Positions 1 through 7,493 of a stretch of 35,705 nucleotides of DNA are shown here, in pieces (the first letter of the stretch is position 1; the number at the start of each line of letters is the position of its first letter). A program made the position numbers and the translations under genes. Source of the stretch: a virus; IMG/VR virus record IMGVR_UViG_3300042561_000547, positions 1-35,705 of that record. One strand, written 5' to 3'. The notes beneath the pieces were generated by a model. That model was not told where the DNA came from. It made no database searches and worked only from the letters and a program-made list of their open reading frames with translations.

Positions 1-127
1 GCGCTCGAGTGCGAGACGGGGCACTTTGGCCTCACCTTCTTCCGCGCGGACGCGCTGCGCAGGATGCAGAAGCCTTGGTTCCTCGGCACGCCGCTTCCGG
101 ACGGCACATGGGGAGACGGGCGCATCG
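1..127. repeat. Terminal direct repeat, left copy
   Basis: The first 127 bases are identical to positions 35579-35705. The repeat cuts through an open reading frame that stays in frame across the join. This is what a circular or circularly permuted genome looks like when an assembler closes it with an overlap of one k-mer (127 is a common k value). It is therefore most likely an assembly overlap and not a biological terminal repeat. Confidence 0.95.
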
Positions 128-312
128 ACGACGACATCCACTTCTGGAAGGAGTGGAACCGGTGCGGGAACAAGTGCTTCGTGTCGCCGCGCGTGCGGAT
201 CGGACATCTCCAGCTGAACATCACATGGCCGGGCGAGGATCTGCGCACGATCCACCAGTATTGCACGAAGTACAACGACGAAGGACGGCCACCCGAATGC
301 ACGAACTACTAG
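1..312 (+). CDS. Glycosyltransferase-like protein, 3' part (continues from 34871)
   Basis: This is the C-terminal 103 codons of the gene that starts at 34871 and crosses the circular join; the full product is 339 residues. The part here carries the end of a GT-A-like fold: a GHFGLTFFRADAL segment, then GDGRIDDDIHFW and VRIGHLQL. The acidic pair near the end and the late His-Leu are typical of GT-A enzymes, where they bind metal and nucleotide sugar. The gene lies between the head genes and the head-tail connectors. The fold assignment comes from motif pattern only, and donor and acceptor are unknown. Confidence 0.8.
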   Translation, partial: ALECETGHFGLTFFRADALRRMQKPWFLGTPLPDGTWGDGRIDDDIHFWKEWNRCGNKCFVSPRVRIGHLQLNITWPGEDLRTIHQYCTKYNDEGRPPECTNY

Positions 313-557
313 TCATCCTCCGCAACTGCGCGGTGCATGAGGAGTGGAGCGGACGGCGGGACTTGAGGCCGGGAACGATCTACAACGCAGACGAGCGGAC
401 GGCGCGCTGGCTGCTCGACAGAGGCTTCGCGCGGCGGCTGGTGCAGCCCGCGCCGCTCTTCGTGGACGCAACCGCGCCGCCCGTGAAGCCGAAGAGAAGC
501 ACGAAGAAGAGGACCACCGATGGCGGTATCAGCGACGGCCCACACGACCCTTCCTGA
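297..557 (+). CDS. Small head-module protein, unknown function
   Basis: An 86-residue protein beginning MHELLVILRNCAVHEEW. Its ATG at 297 overlaps the end of the glycosyltransferase gene by 16 nt, and its 3' end overlaps the connector gene at 520. The middle (PGTIYNADERTARWLLDRGFA) has the feel of the short structural-module proteins that phages encode between capsid and connector genes. The C-terminus is Lys/Arg-rich. I do not recognise a defined catalytic or binding motif. The role is inferred from position only. Confidence 0.65.
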   Translation: MHELLVILRNCAVHEEWSGRRDLRPGTIYNADERTARWLLDRGFARRLVQPAPLFVDATAPPVKPKRSTKKRTTDGGISDGPHDPS

Positions 558-1332
558 CGCGAAGGCGTTCCTCGGAATCACGGGCGCGTCTTTCGACGCG
601 ATCATCGAGCAGTGCATCGACCGCGCGTCCGCGTGGGTCGACCGCCATTGCGGACGGACCTTCAAGGCTGGGCGGTACTACGAGTTCCGCGACGGCGGTA
701 GCGACCGATTCACGCTGAAGAACCCGCCCGTACAGGCGGTCTACTTCTGCTCGACCACGCGCGAGAGCGTCATCTCGGTCGGCTCGACCACGCCTTCGGA
801 CATCGTCGCCGCGGTGTCGGTGGCGAACGGGGAGATGCAGCTGACGCGCCGGCAGACGGACGGCACGGAGACGCGGTCGGCGCTGTCGCTCGACACCTAC
901 GACTCGATCAGCGAACTGGCGGTGGCCGCGTCCGCGGTCGCCGGCTTCTCCGCGACGGTCGTGAAGAACGCTCCGAGCCGCTATCTCGCGCGCCTCGCGG
1001 GCCGCGATGTCCGCAACGGCTCCGCGCTGCTCGACGGGTTTACCGACTTCTATGCGGACTACGGTTTGGACGAGGACGCGGGCATCGTGTACGGCAGGTC
1101 GTTCGACCGTGCGCGGTCGGTGCTGGTCGACTACCGCGGCGGCTACGAGACGATCCCCGCGGATGTCGAGCAGGCGACGCTGATGGTCGTCGGGAAGTTC
1201 TTCCGCGACAGGACGCGCGACGCGTCGGTTCAGAGCGAGTCGCTCGGCGGCTACTCGTACTCGCTGCGCTCGGGCGACGAGACGGCGAAGGAGATCGAGT
1301 CGCTGCTCGGCCCGTACAAGAGGATTCGATGA
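520..1332 (+). CDS. Head-tail connector (adaptor, HK97 gp6-like)
   Basis: A 270-residue protein. The N-terminus (DAKAFLGITGASFDAIIEQCIDRASAWVDRHCGRTF) is the classic start of gp6/gp15-type adaptors that form a ring under the portal. The C-terminus (IPADVEQATLMVVGKFFRDR) is the matching helical end. The central ~130 residues, rich in Ser, Thr and Val, form a larger insertion than in HK97 gp6, which has about 100 residues. The gene is directly followed by the head closure protein, the conserved order in siphoviruses. It acts in the virion neck, joining DNA-filled heads to tails. Confidence 0.88.
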   Translation: MAVSATAHTTLPDAKAFLGITGASFDAIIEQCIDRASAWVDRHCGRTFKAGRYYEFRDGGSDRFTLKNPPVQAVYFCSTTRESVISVGSTTPSDIVAAVSVANGEMQLTRRQTDGTETRSALSLDTYDSISELAVAASAVAGFSATVVKNAPSRYLARLAGRDVRNGSALLDGFTDFYADYGLDEDAGIVYGRSFDRARSVLVDYRGGYETIPADVEQATLMVVGKFFRDRTRDASVQSESLGGYSYSLRSGDETAKEIESLLGPYKRIR

Positions 1333-1709
1333 GCATCGAGGCTCTGGTCAACCGGTTCGGCCTGACGCTGTACCTCTACCGACCGACCACGGGCGTCGGC
1401 AACGATGGAGAGGTGTCGCGGTCCTATGTCCGAACGGCGGAAATCAAGGGATTCGTGGACTCGACATCGGAGACGAGCGCGGTCGCCTACGGGCGCGCGA
1501 ACGGACAGACCAGCGCGACGATCTACCTCTCGGGATCGGTGGATGTCCGGATAGACGACGAGATCCGCAGCGGCGTCACGGGAACCGTGCGCAACTGGCG
1601 AGTCGAGGGCGTGGTGAATCCCGGCGAGACGGTCGCCGCGAACAGCGCCGCCCATCTCGCGATGACGGTGGTGACGGCCACCGAGGTCGATCCGGGGGTG
1701 ACGCTGTGA
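1329..1709 (+). CDS. Head closure / head-tail joining protein
   Basis: A 126-residue, beta-rich protein. It overlaps the connector by 4 nt (ATGA) and the neck protein by 4 nt. Size, order and the segments LYRPTTGVGNDGEVSRSY and VGTVRNWRVEGV-type strands fit the SPP1 gp16 / HK97 gp7 head closure family (phage head-tail joining protein). That family seals the head channel after packaging and docks the tail. No enzymatic motif is expected or seen. The assignment rests on synteny plus general pattern. Confidence 0.8.
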   Translation: MSIEALVNRFGLTLYLYRPTTGVGNDGEVSRSYVRTAEIKGFVDSTSETSAVAYGRANGQTSATIYLSGSVDVRIDDEIRSGVTGTVRNWRVEGVVNPGETVAANSAAHLAMTVVTATEVDPGVTL

Positions 1710-2236
1710 GCGCGTCTTTCACATGGTCGGGCGGTTCGCCCGATGGCGTGCGGAAGGGGATCAGGGACGGCGTCGTGCTCGGCCTCGTCAATGTCGCGGT
1801 CCAGATGCAGAGGTTCGTCCGAAAGAGGCTGTCGATCCCCGGCACGGGCCGACGCTACCGCGTTGCGCGCGGGACGCGGCGCGGGCGCAACCAGCGAGCT
1901 CGCGGATGGCATCAGGCATCGGCTCCGGGCAACCCGCCCGCCGCGATGAACGGCCACCTGCGCAACTCCTGGACGCTGATCCCGAGCGCGAAGATCGGTG
2001 CTGCGACGACGCGGGATCAGGGCTTCGCGTACATCGACGAGAACCGCAGCAGGGGGACCGTCGTCTATGTCCTCGGCAGCAACCTCGTCTATGCGCGCGC
2101 GCTCGAGTTCGGTCACGGCAGGCTGAGGCCGCGCCCGTACATCCGCGATGTGATCGAGGGTCTGAGGCCGCTTGTTCCCGATCTGGTCTCCAAGGGCATG
2201 AAGGCGCACATGCGGCGCATGGGAGGTCGACGGTGA
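1706..2236 (+). CDS. HK97 gp10-like neck / tail-joining protein
   Basis: A 176-residue protein. The diagnostic segment is near residues 131-147: YARALEFGHGRLRPRPYIRD, matching the family pattern in which a Glu-Phe-Gly is followed by Arg-Pro and an aromatic. The N-terminal half carries a basic, Arg-rich loop (residues ~50-70). HK97-gp10-like proteins lie at the neck or tail-completion point and help attach the tail terminator ring. ATGA overlap with the gene before and GTGA overlap with the gene after show tight translational coupling. Confidence 0.88.
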   Translation: MSASFTWSGGSPDGVRKGIRDGVVLGLVNVAVQMQRFVRKRLSIPGTGRRYRVARGTRRGRNQRARGWHQASAPGNPPAAMNGHLRNSWTLIPSAKIGAATTRDQGFAYIDENRSRGTVVYVLGSNLVYARALEFGHGRLRPRPYIRDVIEGLRPLVPDLVSKGMKAHMRRMGGRR

Positions 2237-2625
2237 GCCAGGCCATTTTGAACGCGCTCAAGACGCGGCTTCACGCGACCACGGCGCTGACCGCGGTGGT
2301 CGGGACGCGGATCTACCTAGATGTCGGCGTGGCGAACGCGGCGCTGCCGCTGCTCGTCTACCGAGCGACCTCGACGCGGGTCGAGAAGATGATGAGCGTG
2401 ACGCGGCACACGATGGATTTCGAGTTCGAGTTCCACTTCTCGAACAGCGGTACGCAGGACATCCACACCGCGGCGGCAGGCCTCGCGACCGCGCTCGCGA
2501 CTTCGTTGTCGGTGACTGGATTCGACCGCGCCGTCTTCGTTCGGCAGCAGTCTGGCGTGCCGTCATTCTCCGACGACGCTTGGACGATTACTGAGACATA
2601 CAGGGCCACGGCCTTCGACACCTGA
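2233..2625 (+). CDS. Tail terminator (tail completion) protein
   Basis: A 130-residue protein that I start at the GTG at 2233, inside a GTGA overlap with the neck gene stop and preceded by a GGGAGG ribosome binding site. The N-terminus (SQAILNALKTRLHATTALTAVVGTRIYLDVG) and the order gp10-like, this gene, tail tube match the HK97 gp11 / DUF3168 tail terminator family. These proteins form a hexameric ring that caps the tail tube once it reaches full length. No unusual feature is visible. Confidence 0.85.
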   Translation: MSQAILNALKTRLHATTALTAVVGTRIYLDVGVANAALPLLVYRATSTRVEKMMSVTRHTMDFEFEFHFSNSGTQDIHTAAAGLATALATSLSVTGFDRAVFVRQQSGVPSFSDDAWTITETYRATAFDT

Positions 2626-2635
2626 GAGAACCACG

Positions 2636-3055
2636 ATGCCCATCAACACCTACCTCATTGGAAACGACGGCGCGGTCACCCTTACGAGCGGAACCGTCGT
2701 GCAGGTCCGTTCGTACGCCGCGACCCTCGAGCGCCCCGAGAGCGACCTGACGGGATTCGCCGACACTGGCCGACGCCGCCGCGTCGGGATGCTCGACCTC
2801 ACGGGAAGCCTCAGCGGAGTTCCGGCGATCGACTCGACGGCCAGCACGACCTCGTCGTCGTTCTTCGTCTCGACCGCGACCGCAGCCCTCACGCTGACGC
2901 TGTTCGACGCGACCACGACCGCCGACGCGAAGATCGCTGCGAACTGCATCTTCAACGCATTCGCATTCAATGTCGACAAGGTCGGCGACAGCACGCTGTC
3001 CTGCAACTTCTCGAACGGCGACGGCGCTGCGCCGGTCGTGACCTGGCTCGTCTGA
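2636..3055 (+). CDS. Tail tube (major tail) protein
   Basis: A 139-residue beta-rich protein, lying between the tail terminator and the tail chaperones, exactly where siphoviruses encode the tube subunit. The sequence alternates small and hydroxylated residues with valines (FFVSTATAALTLTLFD) and ends with FSNGDGAAPVVTWLV. This fits the compact beta-sandwich of tube proteins. It is short for the family, which often has 150-250 residues, so no extra Ig-like decoration domain is present. The first in-frame ATG follows GAGAACCACG. Confidence 0.78.
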   Translation: MPINTYLIGNDGAVTLTSGTVVQVRSYAATLERPESDLTGFADTGRRRRVGMLDLTGSLSGVPAIDSTASTTSSSFFVSTATAALTLTLFDATTTADAKIAANCIFNAFAFNVDKVGDSTLSCNFSNGDGAAPVVTWLV

Positions 3056-3058
3056 CGG

Positions 3059-3331
3059 ATGAACACCGTGCTCGGTGCTGCTGCGGATGCCTTCCACCCG
3101 TCCGATTCGGACTGGGTGGTTTCCATTCGCTTCCGAGACGGGCGCAGCGTGAACCGCAGGATCAACCCCGGCACGATCACGGAAGAGCAGGCGATCGGCT
3201 TTGCTCTTGCCGCCGAAGGCCGGCGGATGGAATCGGTCGAGTGGATGGCCGCGCGCCGCGCGTCCGACCGCACGATCGAGCTCAGCGGAGTGGACACATT
3301 CATCGAACGGATGCGGAGGCTACAGGCATGA
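3059..3331 (+). CDS. Hypothetical tail-module protein
   Basis: A 90-residue protein between the tail tube and tail chaperone genes. It starts three bases after the tube gene stop and ends in an ATGA overlap with the chaperone gene. Residues 19-33 (DWVVSIRFRDGRSVNRR) suggest a beta hairpin. The C-terminal half is helical and Arg-rich, ending in DTFIERMRRLQA. I do not recognise the family. Its placement suggests a tail assembly factor or minor tube component, but nothing in the sequence proves this. Confidence 0.7.
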   Translation: MNTVLGAAADAFHPSDSDWVVSIRFRDGRSVNRRINPGTITEEQAIGFALAAEGRRMESVEWMAARRASDRTIELSGVDTFIERMRRLQA

Positions 3332-3738
3332 TTCGGATGAGCGAATGGACCGTGAGCGCGGGCGGCAAGGACTACCGCGCAAAGCCCCTGACGGTGCGCC
3401 AGCGCCTCGCGCTGTCGGACGACCTGTCCGCCGAGCGCGCGCGGGTCTCCGCGGAGGACGCCCGCCTCGCCGGCATGGACAAGGCGCAGACCGCCGAGTA
3501 CATCGGCGAGGCGCGGCGGAAGGGCGCGATGACGAGCGCGCTGTTCCTCGACGCGTACAGCCTTCAAGGCGCGATCCGCATCCTCACGGTCGTGCTCGGA
3601 GGGGTCGACACGGCGCTCGAGTTCTCGGAGAAGGCCAATGTCCGCGAGATGACCCGCGTCTGCCTCGAGGCGCTCGGGATCGACACGGACCAGCTCGACG
3701 CCGAGAACGACAAGCCAGCGCCATCGGGAAACGCGTAG
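3328..3738 (+). CDS. Tail assembly chaperone, G-like (short product)
   Basis: A 136-residue protein starting at the ATG at 3328 within an ATGA overlap, with GGAGG eleven bases upstream. It is the normal termination product of a lambda G/T-type pair. It has a mixed beta/alpha N-terminus (MSEWTVSAGGKDYRAKPLTVRQRLAL), a helical body and the acidic C-terminus LDAENDKPAPSGNA. Tail chaperones of this type coat the tape measure before tube polymerisation and are absent from the virion. The stop at 3736 lies four bases after a slippery heptamer, giving the longer product listed separately. Confidence 0.85.
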   Translation: MIRMSEWTVSAGGKDYRAKPLTVRQRLALSDDLSAERARVSAEDARLAGMDKAQTAEYIGEARRKGAMTSALFLDAYSLQGAIRILTVVLGGVDTALEFSEKANVREMTRVCLEALGIDTDQLDAENDKPAPSGNA

Positions 3739-3929
3739 CGCCTCCGCGCGAGGAACGCGACACCGTCGCGGAGGCGCATCTCATCGCCCGCGCAGCGCCC
3801 GGGCTCGGGCATCCGTTCGACCTCTACTGCGCGGAGTTCGACGCCCATCTTCGGCTCGCGATCGACGGCCATTCGGGTCCGTCCGCTGATAGCGGCGGAT
3901 GGATGCGCCGATATGTGGAACGGCGATGA
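3328..3929 (+). CDS. Tail assembly chaperone, GT-like frameshift fusion
   Basis: A 200-residue product made by a -1 ribosomal frameshift at 3726-3732 (G GGA AAC in the zero frame). It joins 3328-3732 to 3732-3929. After the shift the protein continues with RVAPPREERDTVAEAHLI and ends WMRRYVERR. The downstream frame has no good start of its own, has no stop until 3929, and overlaps the tape measure start by 4 nt. This is the lambda G/GT arrangement, in which the T part recruits tail tube subunits to the tape measure. The frameshift itself is inferred from the sequence. Confidence 0.85.
3726..3732 (+). promoter_or_regulatory. Programmed -1 frameshift slippery site GGGAAAC
   Basis: The heptamer is in register with the zero frame as G GGA AAC, fitting X XXY YYZ. 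Slipping back one base lets the two tRNAs re-pair with GGG and AAA. Lambda uses GGGAAAG at the same point in its G/T genes. It sits immediately before the TAG stop at 3736, which also favours pausing. I see no clear downstream pseudoknot. Confidence 0.85.
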
Positions 3930-5227
3930 ACGCAGGAAACCTATCAGTCTCCGTCGAAGCGGACATGAAGGCTCTCGAGGCGCAGTTTGCCGTCATCGAG
4001 AAGGGCTTCACCGAGAGCGGCAAGCGCGCCATGCAGGCCTTCCAGAAGGCCACCGCCGAGCAGCCCCTGCCCGCCGACGACATGGTCGACAGGCTGTCTC
4101 GCGAGATCCGCGAGTCCGGCAAGGAGGCAGGGCAGGCGTTCGCGCGCGAGTTCGCCGCGGTGATGAAGCGCGTGCTCCCGAAGGCGGTCGAGGATGTCGT
4201 GTCCACGACCGTTCCGAAGGCCATCGGCAAGGCTGTGGCCGCGGACGCCGCGGGCGACATCGCGAAGGGCGGCGCGAGGAGCGGATTCAGCTTCGGCGAT
4301 TCGTTCCAGAAGAAGACGCTCGGCATGATCCGAAACTTCGCGGGGCCGATGATCGCTTCGACGCTGGCGAACACGGTGGCCGACATCATCCGCTCGGACA
4401 AGTCCATGCCCGAGGCGATCCTCGACGGCATCAAGACGATTCCGTTCATCGGCGCGTTCGCGAACCTCGGACAGGCGATCTACGAGGCGACATTCGGAGC
4501 ATCCGACAAGGCCGCGCAGGATTTGATCGACCAGCAGTCGGCGGCGCGCGCCGACCGTCTTGCGGCGGTCGCGGAGCAGAACAAGGAAGAGCGCGCCGCC
4601 GCCGACCGCGCGGGCGGGCTGATGCTCGAGCGCCGGCGGCTCGAGATCGAGCGCGAGTTCCAGGCCGTCAAGGCGCAGGGCGACGAGGAGGCGACCGCTC
4701 GCGCCGAGTTCGACAAGCTGATGATGGAGCAGAACCTCGACCTCGAGCTTCGGCTCGCGCAGGGGATCGGCGATGCCGAACTGAACGCGCTCCTCAAGGT
4801 CAACGAGCAGAAGCAGCTGCTTCTCGAGGACGCGCTGCTTCTGAGGCTCGACAACATCCGCAAGGAGAAGGAAGCCGAGCAGAAGGCCAACGCGCAGACC
4901 GCGCAGAAGAAGAAGGAAGACGACGAGAAGAGGGCGCAGGACACCGCCGACAAGCTGAAGAAGGCCGCGGACGACGCCGTTCGCGAGGCGCAGCGCGTCG
5001 CCAAGGAGCGCACGCGCTTCGAGGAGGAGCGGCTCGATGACTTGCTCAAGGTCGAGGAAGATCGCATCGCCGCGCAGACCGCGGGCCTCGGGTCGCAGCA
5101 GACCGCGCTCGGGTCGTTCCGATTCGACGCGTACCCGGCGACCGAGAAGAGGAAGAACGACGAGAAGATGGTGATGGCTCTCGAGAAGATCAGCAGCCGT
5201 CAGTTCGTCTCGGGAGGATTTACCTGA
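3926..5227 (+). CDS. Tail tape measure protein (short)
   Basis: A 433-residue protein. I start at 3926, in an ATGA overlap with the frameshifted chaperone stop; an upstream ATG at 3899 is less likely. The N-terminal ~110 residues and residues ~200-390 are strongly helical and coiled-coil, with runs of Glu, Lys, Arg and Ala (EEDRIAAQTAGLGSQQ near the end). Residues ~135-195 are hydrophobic, as expected for the membrane-inserting part. At ~0.15 nm per residue the tail would be about 65 nm, short for a siphovirus. No lysozyme or peptidase domain is visible. Confidence 0.85.
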   Translation: MNAGNLSVSVEADMKALEAQFAVIEKGFTESGKRAMQAFQKATAEQPLPADDMVDRLSREIRESGKEAGQAFAREFAAVMKRVLPKAVEDVVSTTVPKAIGKAVAADAAGDIAKGGARSGFSFGDSFQKKTLGMIRNFAGPMIASTLANTVADIIRSDKSMPEAILDGIKTIPFIGAFANLGQAIYEATFGASDKAAQDLIDQQSAARADRLAAVAEQNKEERAAADRAGGLMLERRRLEIEREFQAVKAQGDEEATARAEFDKLMMEQNLDLELRLAQGIGDAELNALLKVNEQKQLLLEDALLLRLDNIRKEKEAEQKANAQTAQKKKEDDEKRAQDTADKLKKAADDAVREAQRVAKERTRFEEERLDDLLKVEEDRIAAQTAGLGSQQTALGSFRFDAYPATEKRKNDEKMVMALEKISSRQFVSGGFT

Positions 5228-6057
5228 TGGCAGCGCAAGCGATCGAACTTCAGGAGACGCGCGACTCGTCGGAGTCGGCTGGCAAGGTCACGGCCTCGCG
5301 CAAGTTCGCGATCTGGGACGAGGGCGGTTCTCAGATCGCGACGCCCGCCGAGGTCCGCGCGGTGTTCGGCACGACTGCGGGAACGACCGCGGTCCCCGAC
5401 ATCGGCGACCTGTTCCCCGGCGAGACGGACATCTACGCGACCTCGTACTCAATCCAGCACGAACCCGCGAGCCGCGGCGTGTGGACCGTCACCTTCAGCT
5501 ACGAGAACACCGAGCCCGGCCCGCTTCAGCCACAGGAGCCGGGCTACTCCCAGTTCTCGTTCGATTGGTCCTCCGAGTTCCGCGATGTGTGGCGCGTGAA
5601 CCCAGGCCTGACCGTGCCGAACAACGGCAACGCGACGAACAACTCAATCGCCGGCGGTCAGCCGATCGATGTCGCGGGCGAGCCGATGAGCGTGCTCCGC
5701 TACTTCGCGACGCTCGAGATCACCGAGACGGTGCTGCTCGGCACGCTCGACGCGCGCGCGGCGGTCATCATGTCGCTGCGCGGCACGCGCAACTCGGCGG
5801 TGTTCCGCGGCGGCGCGGTCGGAACGGTCATCTACAAGGGCGCGAAGGCGTCGCGCATCGGCCTCGACAAGGTGTCGATCACGCACTCGTTCGCGCAGGA
5901 CGACTGGTACCACATGATCCAGTTTCCGCAGAAGGGCGCGGACGGACGCGTCGTCCTCGAGCAGGTGCAGCCCGGCATCATGCACGCGCAGACGGTGTTC
6001 TGGCGTCAGCCGTTCCCTCTGCTTTCCGACTTCAACCTCCTGAGCGAGAACTTCTGA
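5227..6057 (+). CDS. Distal tail / minor tail protein, unknown family
   Basis: A 276-residue protein overlapping the tape measure stop by one base (TGATG). The position right after the tape measure is normally taken by the distal tail protein. The sequence is beta-rich, with aromatic-rich stretches (SYSIQHEPASRGVWTVTFSYE and YSQFSFDWSSEFRDVWRVN) and the C-terminal FWRQPFPLLSDFNLLSENF. I do not recognise a specific domain. A role in the tail tip or baseplate hub is inferred from gene order. Confidence 0.75.
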   Translation: MAAQAIELQETRDSSESAGKVTASRKFAIWDEGGSQIATPAEVRAVFGTTAGTTAVPDIGDLFPGETDIYATSYSIQHEPASRGVWTVTFSYENTEPGPLQPQEPGYSQFSFDWSSEFRDVWRVNPGLTVPNNGNATNNSIAGGQPIDVAGEPMSVLRYFATLEITETVLLGTLDARAAVIMSLRGTRNSAVFRGGAVGTVIYKGAKASRIGLDKVSITHSFAQDDWYHMIQFPQKGADGRVVLEQVQPGIMHAQTVFWRQPFPLLSDFNLLSENF

Positions 6058-6058
6058 C

Positions 6059-6421
6059 ATGGCGAACGAGATCACGATCAACCTCAAGATGTCCGTGGCG
6101 AACGGGTTCCTGACGCAGCGCATGGACCCCGGCACGCTGTTCGCCGACATGAGCGGCACGGCTGCGGCTGGCGGCGCGCAGGACATCGGGACGAGCGGCG
6201 AGGCGATTGATGTCGGCGATGTCGCGACCGCCGGCTACGCGTACTTCCGAAACTGCGGGCCGACGAACTTCGTAGAACTCGGAACGGGCACGACGACCTT
6301 CGTCGCGTTCGCGAAGCTGAAGGCGGGCGAGGCCGGGGTCTTCCGCCTCGGCACGAACGCGCCGACCGCGCGCGCGGACACCGCAGCCGTGAAGCTGCAG
6401 TACCTCATCCTCGCGGACTGA
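6059..6421 (+). CDS. Small virion-associated protein
   Basis: A 120-residue protein with the pattern ITINLKMSVANGFLTQ, then GAQDIGTSGEAIDVGDV and YAYFRNCGPTNFVELG. This pattern recurs in many uncultured tailed phages near tail genes and looks like a small beta-sandwich that presents a constant value or ligand surface. The C-terminus (FRLGTNAPTARADTAAVKLQYLILAD) completes the sheet. Family knowledge is limited to its location in structural modules. I infer a tail tip or decoration role. Confidence 0.7.
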   Translation: MANEITINLKMSVANGFLTQRMDPGTLFADMSGTAAAGGAQDIGTSGEAIDVGDVATAGYAYFRNCGPTNFVELGTGTTTFVAFAKLKAGEAGVFRLGTNAPTARADTAAVKLQYLILAD

Positions 6422-6424
6422 ACC

Positions 6425-7132
6425 ATGACCGACCTCCCGCGCTTCACGCAGGGCAACTTCGGGAACCTCCAGTGGCATCACCTGAACCAGGTGTTCGATG
6501 TCATCGAGCGTTCGCCCGTGCCGATGGAGCGGAAGCGCGACCCGCAGGAATCGTCGTTCGTCTACGCGAAGCTGACAGGGGAGGCAACCACAGCGCCGGG
6601 CGGGAAGAAGTATTCGTGGGTCGAGATCGAGCTTGATTGGCTCACCAACGAATCATCGGAGCGCGACGGTGGTCGTCGGTCCGGGACCGCAACCGATCCC
6701 TTTCAAGTGCCGGCGCTCGGCATATCGGGATCAGAGGCGTATCAGATCGGGGATATCGTCCTACTGCGGCTCGAGAGTTTCCCGAACGGAAAGAGGTTTG
6801 CGCTCGTCATCAAGCCGACGGGTTCGGATGTCAAGATGTTCCGGATCATCGGCGCGGCGTCCATCGCTGCGGCACGATGGCGGTACACGGGCATTATCGC
6901 CGGTCTCGACACGGATTCATGGGTCGACCGCGGAACGCAGCAGTACACCCTCTACAACGGCTGCGAGAACGCCGTGGACTTCGGCAACACCATCGGAGTC
7001 GGAACGGTCAAGCCGGGAAGCGCGCAGGCGGTGCGCAGGCCGATCAGGGACGATACGATCGTTCAGGCCGTCTACATCGACGGAGCGTGGTGTTTCTCGA
7101 TTCCGAATGGCTACTCATTCGCGTGCGCCTGA
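6425..7132 (+). CDS. Hypothetical tail-module protein
   Basis: A 235-residue protein starting three bases after the previous stop. The N-terminus (TDLPRFTQGNFGNLQWHHLNQVFDVIE) is helical. The middle (PFQVPALGISGSEAYQIGDIVLLRLESFPNGKRFALVI) resembles an OB-like or minor structural beta domain that recurs in phage virion proteins. The coding sequence here is slightly less GC-rich than its neighbours. I cannot assign a family. The gene belongs to the late virion operon by position and spacing. Confidence 0.7.
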   Translation: MTDLPRFTQGNFGNLQWHHLNQVFDVIERSPVPMERKRDPQESSFVYAKLTGEATTAPGGKKYSWVEIELDWLTNESSERDGGRRSGTATDPFQVPALGISGSEAYQIGDIVLLRLESFPNGKRFALVIKPTGSDVKMFRIIGAASIAAARWRYTGIIAGLDTDSWVDRGTQQYTLYNGCENAVDFGNTIGVGTVKPGSAQAVRRPIRDDTIVQAVYIDGAWCFSIPNGYSFACA

Positions 7133-7133
7133 C

Positions 7134-7493
7134 ATGACACGAATACCATCCAACTACGCCGACTACCGCTCGTCCCCGAGACGCCGCCTCGTCGCCGCGC
7201 TCGTCAAGTCGAGCGAGCACCATGTCTACGAGTGCCCGGCGTCGATGAGCTGCACGATCCTGTCGATGTGGATCGCATCGACGCACAGCGGCGCGGTGCT
7301 GATCCGCGTGCACCACTGCCGAGCGGGCGAGACTCCCGCGCTGTCGAACGCGCTGCTGTACGACTCCTCGATCGCGGCGAAGACGACCACGGTCTACGAC
7401 TCGCCGATCGTGATGAGCGGAGGCGACCGCATCTTCCTGCGCGCGGACAGTTCGGACAAGCTCTGCGTGACGCTGTACGGGGCCGAGGCGTGA
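7134..7493 (+). CDS. Small virion-associated protein
   Basis: A 119-residue protein whose ATG begins one base after the upstream stop. The core (HHVYECPASMSCTILSMWIAS and GDRIFLRADSSDKLCVTLYGAEA) is a run of beta strands with conserved-looking aromatic and cysteine residues, typical of small phage surface or baseplate proteins of unknown function. It ends in a GTGA overlap with the cysteine-rich gene, so the two are probably translated together. No enzymatic motif is seen. Confidence 0.7.
   Translation: MTRIPSNYADYRSSPRRRLVAALVKSSEHHVYECPASMSCTILSMWIASTHSGAVLIRVHHCRAGETPALSNALLYDSSIAAKTTTVYDSPIVMSGGDRIFLRADSSDKLCVTLYGAEA

Noticed and set aside
3899-5227. Upstream ATG (3899) for the tape measure protein
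   Set aside because: The ATG at 3926 is in the usual ATGA overlap with the frameshifted chaperone stop, matching the spacing of other genes here.
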